Assembly (NCBI GenBank): GCA_014898425.1
Contig: RCSZ01000006.1
Location: forward strand, 620,001 to 684,000
Reading direction: 5' to 3'
Length of the DNA: 64,000 bases
Source: Botryotinia globosa
Lineage: Eukaryota; Ascomycota; Leotiomycetes; Helotiales; Sclerotiniaceae
The notes beneath the pieces are model-generated. The model searched no databases. It was not told the origin of the DNA and saw nothing but the letters and a program-made list of their open reading frames with translations. Shown in pieces: positions 11,201 through 21,952 of the stretch (positions within the stretch are counted from its first letter, which is position 1; each line of letters starts with the position of its first letter). The position numbers and the translations under genes were made by a program.

Positions 11201-12919
11201 CTATTGGTTGATACCTTCAGCAGTAGGTAATGGGATAGCCTTGTAGAGCAAGATAAGTGCAGAGTGAGATTCTCCACCACCAGCAAGAGTAGCAATCTTC
11301 TCAGCATCGACCTCTGAAACCTTGTCATCGTTGAACCACCACCATTTTCCATCTTCCTCACCACGCACGCCAGTATTGCGATCAAGCGGCCCTTGCTTCT
11401 TCACATATGAAGTGTAATGACCGCTATCCGCACTAGACCCTTGATGGGTAACAATACCGCGAAGTTCGTAAAGACCAGACTTGTTCGCTCCATCATCCTT
11501 AGCAAGTTCTGGGTTGATTAACGCGTTCAACTCTTTCTTTGCCTCCAAGATTGAAGCAGCTTTTTCCGCATCAATCTCTGCGTCGGTCTTATAAACAACA
11601 TCCTCCATTTCGGTATCGCCGTCTTTAGACTTAGTCTCCTTCGTCTCATCTTTCTTGGAGGAAGATGATGCTTCATCGACAAGGCCAGCTTTCTTATCAG
11701 CTTCTTCTTTATCGTGGATGCGCTTTTGACGCTTGCGAGCACGTTCAATATCTTCCTCTTCCTTTCGTACTTCACGAACCTTATCCCTGACAGGGATCAA
11801 CATTTGCTTAAGCTCATCCGTACAGAATTCTACTACGTCCAATTCATGAGGGAATGTAACCTTGCGCATAATCTTTGCTTTCTTCTGAGCCTCGCGTTTC
11901 CAGAAGAATCGAACGAAATGGACAGTAAGGTATTTGGGAAGGCGTGAGATTTTGGATTTTTTGGTGTAAATGGCATCGCGACCAAGGACTTCAGATCTCT
12001 TTTCAATCTTTTCCTCCAATCCTGCGACCAGTCCATCTCGAAGATGGTTAGTTGCGCCAGTGATATGGCAATCCAGCTTCAAGAAAACATCATTTCCCTT
12101 GATTGGTTGTTCGCCTGCGTCCTTTGCACCTTGCTCATCACACTCAGTGACGGATTGGAAGGCCCCCGCCATATATTTGTCAACAAAAGAGACCGATGTA
12201 GATGAAGATCCTTCAGTATTTCCACCTTCACCAATCTTCAAGCTTGATCGTAGTACCTGGAGGATTTGCGTCCAAGCTTCTTCAGCATCTTGTTGTGCAT
12301 AGCCGTGGCCATTCTTGGCCTTTTCCTGAAACTGTGGGAAGGCTTGTCGTAAAGCGTTTAGGTAAATGAGTGGCGGAAACGCCTCTTGTGTTTCTGACAT
12401 CTGCATGTATAAATCTCGCATCGCAGCTGTCAGATCGAGCGATTGGGGTCGACTGAGTTGGAATGCATTGAGCATGTTGTTGGAACCTGTTTCAGAAGGT
12501 GTGAACTTCTGCAAACTATCTTGCAACTCTGGAATAGCTCTGAGAGTTTGTAATGTTGAGTTGAGATAGCATGTATTTCCCAAATTTTGTAATCCAGCTG
12601 GTGTTGCTCCAACTTGTTGTGCAGCTTCTGCTTCGGTCATATCTTCAACAAATTTTATTGGTTCCTTTGGCTTAGAAAGTGTTCCTCCCTCTGCAGGTGT
12701 TCCCATCATCAAGAATGTCTGTCCTGGCTTGGCGCCGATTTTTGAAAGATCGGTGTCATCTTTAAGTTGCCCGCCTTTAACCAAGATCTTTTGTCGTTCT
12801 GGCTCAACGCCAGTGAGAGAATAGAGCTGATATTTTAGTGTTTCGCCGTTGGACGTAGGATCGAGTTCGATATCATATTTCTTCCCTTGATGCTTGATAA
12901 TGATCGGTATATTCGACAT
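11201..12919 (-). CDS. UBP6: Ubiquitin carboxyl-terminal hydrolase 6 (USP14/Ubp6)
   Basis: Deubiquitinase that docks on the 26S proteasome regulatory particle and recycles ubiquitin from substrates. The 572-residue protein comes from one uninterrupted frame with ATG at 12919. Residues 1-75 form the N-terminal ubiquitin-like domain that binds the proteasome. The USP catalytic domain follows: the Cys box GLQNLGNTCYLNSTLQ has the nucleophile at about Cys117, and the His box ending DSGHYTSYV has the general base at about His501, with WWFNDDKV supplying the Asn/Asp at about 530-531. A Lys/Glu-rich charged insertion (about 385-470) separates the finger and His-box regions, as in other fungal Ubp6 proteins. 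Length and domain order match the family. The gene is divergent from the ARPC4 gene, with about 530 bases between their starts. Confidence 0.96.
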   Translation of the reverse strand: MSNIPIIIKHQGKKYDIELDPTSNGETLKYQLYSLTGVEPERQKILVKGGQLKDDTDLSKIGAKPGQTFLMMGTPAEGGTLSKPKEPIKFVEDMTEAEAAQQVGATPAGLQNLGNTCYLNSTLQTLRAIPELQDSLQKFTPSETGSNNMLNAFQLSRPQSLDLTAAMRDLYMQMSETQEAFPPLIYLNALRQAFPQFQEKAKNGHGYAQQDAEEAWTQILQVLRSSLKIGEGGNTEGSSSTSVSFVDKYMAGAFQSVTECDEQGAKDAGEQPIKGNDVFLKLDCHITGATNHLRDGLVAGLEEKIEKRSEVLGRDAIYTKKSKISRLPKYLTVHFVRFFWKREAQKKAKIMRKVTFPHELDVVEFCTDELKQMLIPVRDKVREVRKEEEDIERARKRQKRIHDKEEADKKAGLVDEASSSSKKDETKETKSKDGDTEMEDVVYKTDAEIDAEKAASILEAKKELNALINPELAKDDGANKSGLYELRGIVTHQGSSADSGHYTSYVKKQGPLDRNTGVRGEEDGKWWWFNDDKVSEVDAEKIATLAGGGESHSALILLYKAIPLPTAEGINQ

Positions 12920-13451
12920 GATGACGAGAGGCTCACGTTTTGTGAAGGTTATTGGGAGAGAGGTAGGTAGGTGGAAGGTGATCTTGTAGATAAATACCTA
13001 GCAAACGGGACGGTTCTCTTAGCGCGCCTTACGTAGCTTTGTGGGATGCCTGACTCCACCATGTAACCCGATTACCAACTCAAGTGAATGATTTAGAACA
13101 CTTATTAATGACTTGGTATAGTTTGTGTTTCTCAAGAGTACTTTTATTAGGATATTTGGAGAGTTATTGATTGAGAATATGTTAACATAGAAGATCAAAA
13201 TTGTGTTTCTGCAACTTTCAAGTCAAAATAATGATTGTCTGATTTGATATCAATTATTATTGAAAGAAAGTAAAATATATTTGGTTGGAAGGTTTCCTTC
13301 TTCCATGCGGCTTTTTCCGTCCGGGGCTGCTTGACTCCTTGACTATTAGAGAAAGCCCCACCAAAGCATCGACAACACGTACGGCTGGTTGGTACTGTTG
13401 ATGACATCTTCCTATTGAAAGGAGGTATTCGAAATAAGAAACATCAACGAG
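12920..13451. promoter_or_regulatory. Shared divergent promoter region (UBP6 / ARPC4)
   Basis: 532 bases separate the start codons of two divergently transcribed housekeeping genes, so both core promoters and 5' leaders must lie here. I see no clear TATA box or recognisable operator. The role is inferred from gene layout. Confidence 0.6.
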
Positions 13452-14187
13452 ATGGTATGTAGCAATCTAAAATTTCTATCAATATAGTTTGAAGATTTAA
13501 GAATGAAAGAGTTTTACTAAACTAAATCTTGCAGTCTCAATCATTGCGACCTTACCTTCAATGCGTACGATCCTCCTTGACAGCAGCTCTATGTCTCTCG
13601 AACTTCGCATCCCAGACTTCCGAAAGACACAATGTGCCCGAAATTGAAGCTAAGACTTCACCGGAAGTTCTGTTAAATTCATTGACAGTCGCACGAAATG
13701 AGAATGAACGGGTTCTCATTGAACCCAGTATCAACAGTGTCCGAATCAGTATCAACATCAAACAAGCAGACGAAATTGAGCACATCCTCGTACACAAATT
13801 TACCAGGTTCTTGACTCAACGAGCAGAAGCATTCTTCATTCTTAGGAGGAAACCCGTTAAGGTGTGTGGCAGGTTTAGATGTGCGAGGGCCGGAGGCTGA
13901 CTTCGAATAGGGCTACGATATCTCGTTTTTGATTACGAACTTCCACACGGAGGAGATGTTAAAGCATAAGCTGGTGGACTTCATCATAGAGTTCATGGAG
14001 GAGGTTGATAAGGAAATCTCGGAGATGAAGCTATTTGTGAGCTTTACCTTCCCCTTGATCAGTACGGTCGCTGACAGATAATAGTTGAATGCTCGTGCAA
14101 GATTCGTTGCAGAATCGTTCTTGACACCAGTAAGTCATCCTGCGATATTTCCGACATTGACTAATGTAATACCTTCAGTTCGATTAA
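13452..14187 (+). CDS. ARC19: Arp2/3 complex subunit 4 (ARPC4, p20)
   Basis: Core subunit of the Arp2/3 complex, which nucleates branched actin filaments for endocytic patches and polar growth. Five exons, 13452-13454, 13535-13861, 13911-14036, 14085-14129 and 14179-14187, join to 169 residues, the usual length of the family. All four introns are phase 0 with GT...AG ends (80, 49, 48 and 49 bases). The product follows ARPC4 closely: a start of the form [15 protein letters not shown], the segment [24 protein letters not shown] across the second intron, [14 protein letters not shown], and [12 protein letters not shown] near the end. Exon 1 is the start codon alone and exon 5 is two codons plus the stop, so simple ORF calling would miss both ends. 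ARC19 is the yeast name of this subunit. Divergent from UBP6. Confidence 0.95.
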
Positions 14188-15087
14188 GCTTGGGGCTGGT
14201 TTTCGGAGTATACAATATTGATAGTAGCATATTTGAGATCAGCGGTGTGGGAAGTCGACATTTTGATCCGGCGTTTCGGAGAATAAAAGATCTTATAAAT
14301 AGGCTATCAGCTGGTATTCATTACCTTGTATCATATCTGGGTGAAAGAACATATTATCACTGTGAAGGACATGCAATCTTCATTTGAGGTCTTATTCATA
14401 TCGCGGCTCTGACACATTTGTTTCCATACAGTCTTCTGAATTGATTGTTCAAATCACTGTGGTGTATCTTCATTCTGACGTAGTATAGTCTCTGTACAGT
14501 GCAGTGAAAGGGGTCTAAAATGAGCTTTGTGGGATCTTGAAAGGAATCAAATTACTTGAACTACTCGCAGTAACATTCTTCGATATGTAGACACTCAATG
14601 TGATACGAGCAATGCGGGACCATAATTGAAGATCTTGAGCTTCATGATGGATACTTGAGCCAGGGAATTGACAGGAGCACTTGGAATTTGTTGAACTTGC
14701 CTGTCAAGCAATCGCCATCATTACAACATGTGACCGGCATAATATGAATCACGCTAGTGATGCATCTGCAAGGTTGTCATTCAAACACCGACTTTTCTAG
14801 AATCTCACTATCGCTATTGTTTGCGACAATGTCATCTTCAACTTCAACTTCAACTTCAACAGAAACTGTATATTGTATAATTTTAGTCCATATCATGACA
14901 AATGAATTCCTTAACCTCTTGGATTGAACTGGTGATGTTGAGGATATTCTACCCAATGATTCCTACTGCATCTTTTTACATCTCTAGCCAATAGCTCAAC
15001 GAATCAACTTGGACCTATGGCTCAAACTTACCACTGGCAATTAATAAAGCAAATATAAATGGTTCGAGTTTGCGGCGTTAAACACTC
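14188..15087. other. Intergenic region, no gene seen
   Basis: The 3' flank of the ARPC4 gene and the upstream region of the HET-domain gene. A short run of CTTCAA hexamers lies at about 14833-14860. No supportable gene. Confidence 0.5.
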
Positions 15088-17109
15088 ATGCATAAAACTA
15101 CATCACCTTCGGCTCCCAATGGTCCTTTGAAAGAATCAACTGTGTCAATAATGCCATTGAATGGTTACACATCACCTGCACTCCCTCCAATCGACACCTC
15201 AAATTCGCCGTTTTCTGCAGACCTAAATCACACTACGCCCGTCAGGGGTTCCAAACCTTCCTATAAACCATTGAATGTTGATAGGGAAGATATTCGCCTT
15301 CTTATTCTTCCATGCGCCGGCTCCAGTAGCCAGAACTATGAATTTATTCATGTTTCTCTACTCACCAATGTGAAATATGAGGCATTATCTTATGCATGGG
15401 GTGACCTGCCTGCAAACAAAACGATTGAGATTGACAAGAAAGATTACTACCTGCGAGATAATTTATTTGCAGCACTAGAAGCTCTTCGCTTGCGGAGTCG
15501 GCGGCGTTATTTGTGGGTGGATGCTGTATGCATCAATCAAGAAGACTTTGATGAGCGCAATGCGCAAGTCGCACTTATGAGTCAAATATATGCGAAAGCC
15601 GATGAAGTTGTTGTGTGGTTAGGCAAAGCTGGAAGAGATTACTGGGGCGCAATGACATTGCTAGACAGTCTAGGCAATTCCGCAACGTCTGCGAAAGAGC
15701 TATCGAGATCCATAACAGAACACGCAGCTGTTTCTCATGTAAAGTTTTGGGCTGAATTGTCTATGTTGTGTCACAGGCCATATTGGCAAAGACTTTGGAT
15801 TATACAAGAGGTAGTCCTCGCTTCAAAAATCAAAGCGCACTGCTCGACATTGATCTTTGATTGGGAGCGCCTAGATTGGGTGTTTCGACAAATGAATACT
15901 ATTCAAGAGACAGCCACAAGCTTATATGTTGGTACATCATTAGCTGGAGGCGGCGATAAAGGATACTTTAGCTTACTCCAGACACTGGAAGCTATCCGAA
16001 ATAGTGTACCCTCTCGATTATCCAAGAGGAGACAAGAGATTAAGGAACGAATCCCCTTGCTAGATCTTTTCCTGACTCACAGTGAAGCATTATGCACCGA
16101 TCAGAGAGATAGATTTTTTGGCTTGTATAGCCTTGCGAAGGATTGCTGCACTAAGGCCACGCCTGCAGATTATAGACAAACGTTCTTCGAAACTATATCT
16201 ATGGTCACTCTGCATCATTTCCGTCGCCATACCGATAAACTTGACGTTCTTCAGAAATATGAAAATTTCCGACAAACTCTTGCGAGAACGATGCCCAATT
16301 CAACCCATATCGTGCAAGATTTGCTCGATCATAATCCAGATGCTTTGGAAGGCCAAGAGATCATGAAAGCAGTTGGAAACGTTCGAGGATCTATTGTGTA
16401 TATTAGCCCACCACTAAAAGATTTATGCTTAACAGATTATCTTCGAGATTTAGACTTTCTAGACTTGAACGCAACTCCACTCATTGAGGATCAATTGCGT
16501 TACTTCTTTCATCAACGCGGCGGTAAAGGATACTTTCACAACGATCGACTTCATAATATCGATAATATTTGCAATTATGGGAGTCGTGAGAAATGCTCAT
16601 TTTCAGCCTTTTATTTGGAAGCTGCTCCTAGAGTCGAGGATATCGATTTGCTGGCTTCTGATGTATCAAGCCCGCGTCAAAAGTCGCTGCCACCAGGAAA
16701 GAGAGATCGCATAGTGAATCAACTAATGTCCTCGTTTAATCAAACCCTCCATGAAGCAAAATGGAAGGCAGAGCAATCCAGCAATACTACACAAGTCAGG
16801 CTGTTCTTGGAAGAGAATGGGATGATAGGATACGTATCAGACAATGCACAAGTTGGTGATCTCATTGTTCAGTTCCGCGCTACAAGCACCGCTGTAGTCA
16901 TGAGAAAAGAAGGAGATAAAGGTAACATTGTCGGAAGAGTATGCGATCTACTCGATCGCCGTTCGAAGCATGGAAAGTCGCGACCTTTTGTATGCCAAGA
17001 TCAAGATATCGACGAGAATGGATTTGATGTGCCACCTCAATTGTTATGTTTACGCATGAAGCTTTCAGCCTTGCGGATGTTGGCCAATGGAAATCCAATG
17101 TATAATTGA
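15088..17109 (+). CDS. HET-domain (heterokaryon incompatibility) protein
   Basis: Putative member of the fungal HET family, whose proteins often take part in non-self recognition and incompatibility cell death. A single 673-residue frame starts at the ATG at 15088. The HET domain spans about residues 95-250 and shows its three conserved blocks: YEALSYAWGD (about 97-106), RYLWVDAVCINQED (about 144-157) and RPYWQRLWIIQEVVLA (about 230-245). The N-terminal 60 residues are Ser/Pro-rich. The rest matches no domain I recognise; no NACHT, ankyrin or WD repeats are visible. HET genes are commonly accessory and variable, and this one is followed by transposon relics. A role in incompatibility specifically is inference. 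Confidence 0.9.
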   Translation: MHKTTSPSAPNGPLKESTVSIMPLNGYTSPALPPIDTSNSPFSADLNHTTPVRGSKPSYKPLNVDREDIRLLILPCAGSSSQNYEFIHVSLLTNVKYEALSYAWGDLPANKTIEIDKKDYYLRDNLFAALEALRLRSRRRYLWVDAVCINQEDFDERNAQVALMSQIYAKADEVVVWLGKAGRDYWGAMTLLDSLGNSATSAKELSRSITEHAAVSHVKFWAELSMLCHRPYWQRLWIIQEVVLASKIKAHCSTLIFDWERLDWVFRQMNTIQETATSLYVGTSLAGGGDKGYFSLLQTLEAIRNSVPSRLSKRRQEIKERIPLLDLFLTHSEALCTDQRDRFFGLYSLAKDCCTKATPADYRQTFFETISMVTLHHFRRHTDKLDVLQKYENFRQTLARTMPNSTHIVQDLLDHNPDALEGQEIMKAVGNVRGSIVYISPPLKDLCLTDYLRDLDFLDLNATPLIEDQLRYFFHQRGGKGYFHNDRLHNIDNICNYGSREKCSFSAFYLEAAPRVEDIDLLASDVSSPRQKSLPPGKRDRIVNQLMSSFNQTLHEAKWKAEQSSNTTQVRLFLEENGMIGYVSDNAQVGDLIVQFRATSTAVVMRKEGDKGNIVGRVCDLLDRRSKHGKSRPFVCQDQDIDENGFDVPPQLLCLRMKLSALRMLANGNPMYN

Positions 17110-18263
17110 ACAACTACTCTCGATATTTGGGACATGCATCCTTGATCCGTGAACTCGAGCTTTAGATCGAGTGAAAGCGAATAAATTTATCTCTCCAGAT
17201 TTTACACCAAATTTGGGAATCTCAAAGTGGTCCCTCCATGTGGCTTGAAGGGCCGAGAATCGCTTCAAATGGGTTGCAGGATAGATAGGCAGAGACTTTC
17301 AACATCTTCTTTTCTGGAATCTGATAATGTTTTTCTATTCGTTTTGTCAAATGACGAAATATGCGGAACAGAATTTCAAAGATTAACAAAAGTAAACCCA
17401 TCTGTGGGATCTTACAGCATTTTACTTTATCTTGAAATCACGCGAGAATTCCTCGATTTCAACTTTTATAGGAACCTTCAAATCTCAAAAGAGTTGATAT
17501 CACTCACTTCTACAGCACCCTAGGGGCTCCCTAAGCTTTTTTGACAAAATCCTATTGAGCTTTTGTCCCATCCCGAGACTGAACTCGCGTCACCCGTGGT
17601 CAATAGTACCTTTGGCCCCAAGTAAATACCCATCTGGTCGTGAGTGTCGCCGCGTTTTATTGTGCATTACTCGTCAAGGAGATGGGTATCTAGGTAATGC
17701 CACATAAGGCATTCAATTGGAACATCATACAATGTATCTTCAAGTGGTTGGTCTATGCGGGCCCCCAAAAAATTGGGTTTCTATTCGATATCAAGATAGA
17801 AACACGAGCAAAGAGAAGGAAGCCTTCAGGTCAATGTGGATAGCGAAAGCAAGTCTTTAATAAAAAGAACGATTTACATGTTTGTCTTTCCTCAAATTTA
17901 ACAGCAAGCTTTGGGTTGGCTTCTGCCAGAAAATGCTTGTCGTTAGATTTCATTGTCTTCAAGTTTGTTTTAGCGGATTAGAGTCTTCCAATGTGGTTGC
18001 CTACTGGCACAACACGCAACACAGCATTAGCGAGACAGAAGATCAATTATGTACATGCAGGCACTATCGTCATCACTAAACGAAAGACAAGATTTGTGTT
18101 CCGCAAGAAAATTCTCCGAACTTCAACGAGTTACCACGTGCAGAACACGATATGGCTAGGCAACATACATCATGGAGCAAGCGCCCACGCCTGGTAATTA
18201 TCACGATCACATACTAGAGTATATCATAGAGGTCAAATAACTAGAATAAGAAAGCCAAAGAGG
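17110..18263. other. Intergenic region, no gene seen
   Basis: Downstream of the HET gene. No open frame of convincing composition. Leads into a palindrome cluster and transposon relics. Confidence 0.5.
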
Positions 18264-18350
18264 AAAGAGATCCCTAAGGGATCTCTTTATCTCTTATATA
18301 ATAACAATCGTCTTAGTTCAAGCTGGCCTTGAACTAAGATGTCACGTGAC
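18264..18350. repeat. Cluster of three palindromes
   Basis: Three perfect inverted repeats lie within about 90 bases. AAAGAGATCCCT (18264-18275) pairs with AGGGATCTCTTT (18277-18288). CTTAGTTCAAG (18312-18322) pairs with CTTGAACTAAG (18328-18338) around a 5-base loop. GTCACGTGAC (about 18341-18350) is self-complementary and contains an E-box core. The function is unknown; this could be foldback DNA from a mobile element or a regulatory site. Confidence 0.75.
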
Positions 18351-18679
18351 ATTCGTCACAGTAATTCACGCAAGTATATCTATCCAGCAGTCCTTTTCCT
18401 CGAAAACGACTAATAAAACGGCTGAGCAGAATAGGGGATTAGATTTGGTCCTGGGCTATAGTAGGATTTAGATTGCGAATTTACGATGTAGGCTTAGGTC
18501 GTGCTTGATCATCTTGGTCAAGAGCTATTGAGATGTGATTTGGCTGGATAGACGAATTGTAAATACCGGCAATGTATAGGACAGCACGGTGTCAGGTTAT
18601 AATATGAGTCTTAATGATATGTTCATGAACATTAATATTATGTATATCTTCTTGAGATTTATAATAAGGTTTGAAACTA

Positions 18680-19308
18680 TAGCAAAACCTCTTTATAAGC
18701 ATATCGGGTTTTATAGTCTTTTTTAAGAATAAATAGAGGTATCCTTATATAGAAGTATATGAATTTTTATTTGAATCAAATAATAACGTCTTTTTGATTT
18801 TCTTTTTTAACAATTTATATTTGATATAATTACTGACATTTTATATCATTTATTACAACTCTTTTTTAAAAAAATTGTTGGACACGTGACTAGATCACGT
18901 TCTAACCCCACTTTCGCACGAAGTGCGTATGTGGGGTAGAATGTATATATCGCTTAGTAATATCCCCTTTATACGAAGGGAGTAGATATTAATTCAATAT
19001 CATTGAACCCTATATGCTTTTTGTATATACACCCCCTTACTAAGTCAATCCAACAAAAATCAATTGAAAAAGATTTATAATAAACATTATGTTTAAAATT
19101 ATTTAAATAAAATGAAATCAAAGCAAACTATTTGATTAATATATTTAAAATATATATAATTTTGGGATCAAGAAATATAAATATATTCTAATAAAAAGAG
19201 TTTAAGAATATAAATCATTTTTAAATCTAAAAAAATTTGGGATCTAAAAAAAATATGGATAATAGAGATTATTCTTATAGGAAGGATCCTAATAGAGAGG
19301 TTTTGCTG
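18680..19308. mobile_element. Pogo-like TIR element, AT-rich, interrupted by a solo LTR
   Basis: The left end TAGCAAAACCTCTTTATAAG and the reverse complement of the right end (CAGCAAAACCTCTCTATTAG) match at 17 of 20 positions. Each end is flanked by TA (18678-18679 and 19309-19310), the target duplication of Tc1/mariner/pogo elements. The end sequence resembles the CAG...CCTC ends of pogo/Tigger-type elements, as far as I recall. The interior is very AT-rich with no coding capacity. Without the inserted solo LTR and its target duplication it would be about 444 bases, so it is a non-autonomous or strongly RIP-decayed copy. Confidence 0.75.
18876..19055. mobile_element. Solo LTR (180 bases), Ty1/copia-like ends
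   Basis: Begins TGTTGGA and ends TCCAACA, the TG...CA form with a 7-base terminal inversion that is common for copia LTRs. It is flanked on both sides by the 5-base target duplication AAAAT (18871-18875 and 19056-19060). Less AT-rich than the surrounding element, so it probably arrived later. Two internal stem-loops are visible, one with CCCCAC/GTGGGG arms near 18906-18938. No internal domain remains, so it is the product of LTR-LTR recombination. Confidence 0.82.
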
Positions 19309-19829
19309 TACACTTTAGTTGTTGTAGTATAGTTATTGCCTAATGAGCTTTCTAGAAAGGGGCAGACACTGCAGATAACGGCCTAATGCTGAGCTCCATT
19401 ACGAAGTCAATACGAACCTCGGCATTCATCGCTATCAAAGGGGAATCCGGTCAAATGGTAATTGATGGTCAATGTGAAAATTAATCAGTCTGAAAATAGA
19501 TAATGAATCAACTCCTTGTTATTGTGACGAGAAGTTCAAGTTTAGAAACAGTTTTAGGGGTTATGTCGGTAAACATGAGTGAGACATGTGAGTGCCTGTT
19601 AGAACATTTCGGCCCGCTTTTGTATGAACCTCGGTCAAAATGTGTCCCAAAGAAATATTTAGTGATCATTAAAACATGAAAAGTATGAAGTTGTTTCCAT
19701 AGAAGGATTATATTACACTCTCATATATATTTGGACCTGAGTTTCTACGTTAAGGAACCACACCTTATTCTTCAGAATTGTCCTCTCTCTGACAAATCCA
19801 TTCTGATTTCAAGCACTCACGATAACAAG

Positions 19830-20996
19830 ATGACTGACCGGCCAACGCTTGTTCCACCTCCTCCTATCAATACCTCGAAATCTGCCATCGAGAATGTGTT
19901 AGAGCTTCGGGAGCTGAGTCAAATTGCGCCAGTAAGCACCCGATTTCCTACAACTCCGTGCAGACTGCTCAATGGATCTTTGAATCTAACCTCTCTCTGC
20001 CCAGGATATCTTCACGAATACTCACCCCTTATGGCATCCCCCCGGCGCACGAGGCATATACGGAGGGGCAATTATCGCACAATGTCTTGCAGCCGCACAA
20101 TTCACGGTCCCGCATAACTTCACGGTACACAGCATGCACTGCTATTTTGTTTTAGCTGGAAACTCCGATTTGCCAGTCATGTACTACGTCGAACATGTTC
20201 GTGAAGGTCGCTCGTTCGCTACTCGCACAGTACAAGCTCGCCAAAAGGGGAAATGTATATTCACAACCACTATGTCATTTGTGAGGGAGAATAGTGGAGG
20301 GAAGCAAAAAGTAGAACATGCGGTTCCAATCCCCAAGAATATCAGACAACCGATTGAGGATGAAGAGTTATTACTGATGGAAATGCGGACTGATAGTCCA
20401 TTTATTAGTCAGAGACTCGAGATTTTGAATGGGGAGACTGGGCTACCGCATGAGCAGAGAACCCGGCAGTGGATCAAAGCAAAAGGAAGGATCAGTGATG
20501 AAGGTGGACATCAGGCGCATTTGAATGCATTGGCTTATATGAGTGATAGCTACTTCATTGGAACTGTTGCGAGAATACATAAGCTGTGGAGATATGGCAG
20601 TGAAGAGAAGAAAAAGAAGGAGACCGCAGAAGAAAACGAAAATGATAAGTATATTAAGAAATTAAAAGAAGCCGAAGGTTTTGGGGATGATTTGAACAAT
20701 GAAAAGAGGAGGCCAGAGGTTGGTATGATGGTGAGTCTAGACCACACTATATATTTTCATGAGCCTAGGAAGTTCAGAGCAGACGAGTGGATATTTACGG
20801 AGATGACAAGTCCATGGTCTGGAGATGGGAGAGGAGTGGTCATCCAAAATATGTTCACTAAGGATGGAACATTGATTGCTACTTGTTTTCAGGAGGTAGG
20901 GTTTTCCTTTGCGGAACCATATTGAGTAAATTGCTAACAGTATTGCAGGGTGTTGTGAGACTTAACCAAGATGGAACAGAGAAAGCCAAGATCTAA
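19830..20996 (+). CDS. Acyl-CoA thioesterase II (TesB family), probably peroxisomal
   Basis: Hydrolyses acyl-CoA to free fatty acid and CoA, likely in peroxisomes alongside beta-oxidation. Exons 19830-19931, 20005-20895 and 20949-20996 join through phase-0 introns of 73 and 53 bases to 346 residues, the usual size of the double-hotdog family. The three residues of the TesB active site are recognisable: Asp at about 215 in AYMSDSYF, Thr at about 282 in SLDHTIYFH, and Gln at about 330 in ATCFQEG. Intron 2 falls directly after that Gln-Glu pair, so reading through it would truncate the protein after the active site. A charged Lys/Glu insertion of about 35 residues (about 230-268) lies between the Asp and Thr motifs. 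The C-terminus is Ala-Lys-Ile, a PTS1 variant known from a Candida peroxisomal enzyme. Peroxisomal location is inferred from that tripeptide. Confidence 0.92.
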
Positions 20997-21952
20997 GGGA
21001 ATCTTTGATGTAATGAAATCATTCTGAGGAGCCGACTACAGGGTACAATAGATAGAATATGGGGGAAGAGAGTGAGGGACGAGCATTGAGCATTGAGCCT
21101 TGAGCCTTGAACCTTGAACATATGCAGAATTGTGTTTTTATAAACTTTTGGATTTTCCTTTCGATACCATTTCATACGTTTTGGTTCTTGGGGCAGCCCG
21201 AGGGCAGAGCGATAAACTTCCCAAAGAGAGGGAGCATTAGATATTCTGGGTCTTGTTTTTATATACTACTTCTTATATTCTCATATGAAAACACATGAAT
21301 GTAATAAGGTCTTGTCAAACTGCACAACTATGCACGGCTAACAGAGAATCTTTGCAGACTTCAGCTCTTCTGCATTGACTGTGCATTGACATGTGAGTGT
21401 GGATCATCTAGCTGAGCTGTTCTTTGACAACAAGTTTCATGCAATCTATGGCACTTTGTTAGCAAGTTTAGGAAACGAACACGACATGTACTTTTATTCT
21501 CACCAATGTACCTTCAGAGAATCCTTTTCTTTAACAGACTCTCATTGCTCATTTATTTGATATCGTAGCCTTGCCCATCTTATTTCGCTCTTCAGCCTCG
21601 TTTACGTCATCCCGGAGCGTTTGGATTCCGTTCACCGAAATCTTGTTTGTACAAAGTAGGTAGGTATGTATGGTATAATCAGCCCTAGCCTTATTTGATG
21701 CCTAGCGATTTTAATTCAACTCCCAACTCAGACAACCTGGAAGTCTCGGTCAGCAGGGTCCAAACGGTCTCAATATTAATTTATTATTTCAGCTGACGAC
21801 GTGTTCGTGATAACAGTTAGTCATACACAATTGAGACTTGTTTTCAGAACAAACCTCACCTGGACAAATACTCGATTCGCCGTTTAGCAAGGACGTTGCG
21901 AAAGTAAACAAACCCCCGAGATTCTAATTTGAATTCTTGCGCCGCGGATTCA
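20997..21952. other. Intergenic region, no gene seen
   Basis: The 3' flank of the thioesterase gene and the upstream region of the EFR3 gene. Contains a short GAGCCTTGA-type tandem repeat near 21085-21118. No supportable gene. Confidence 0.5.
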
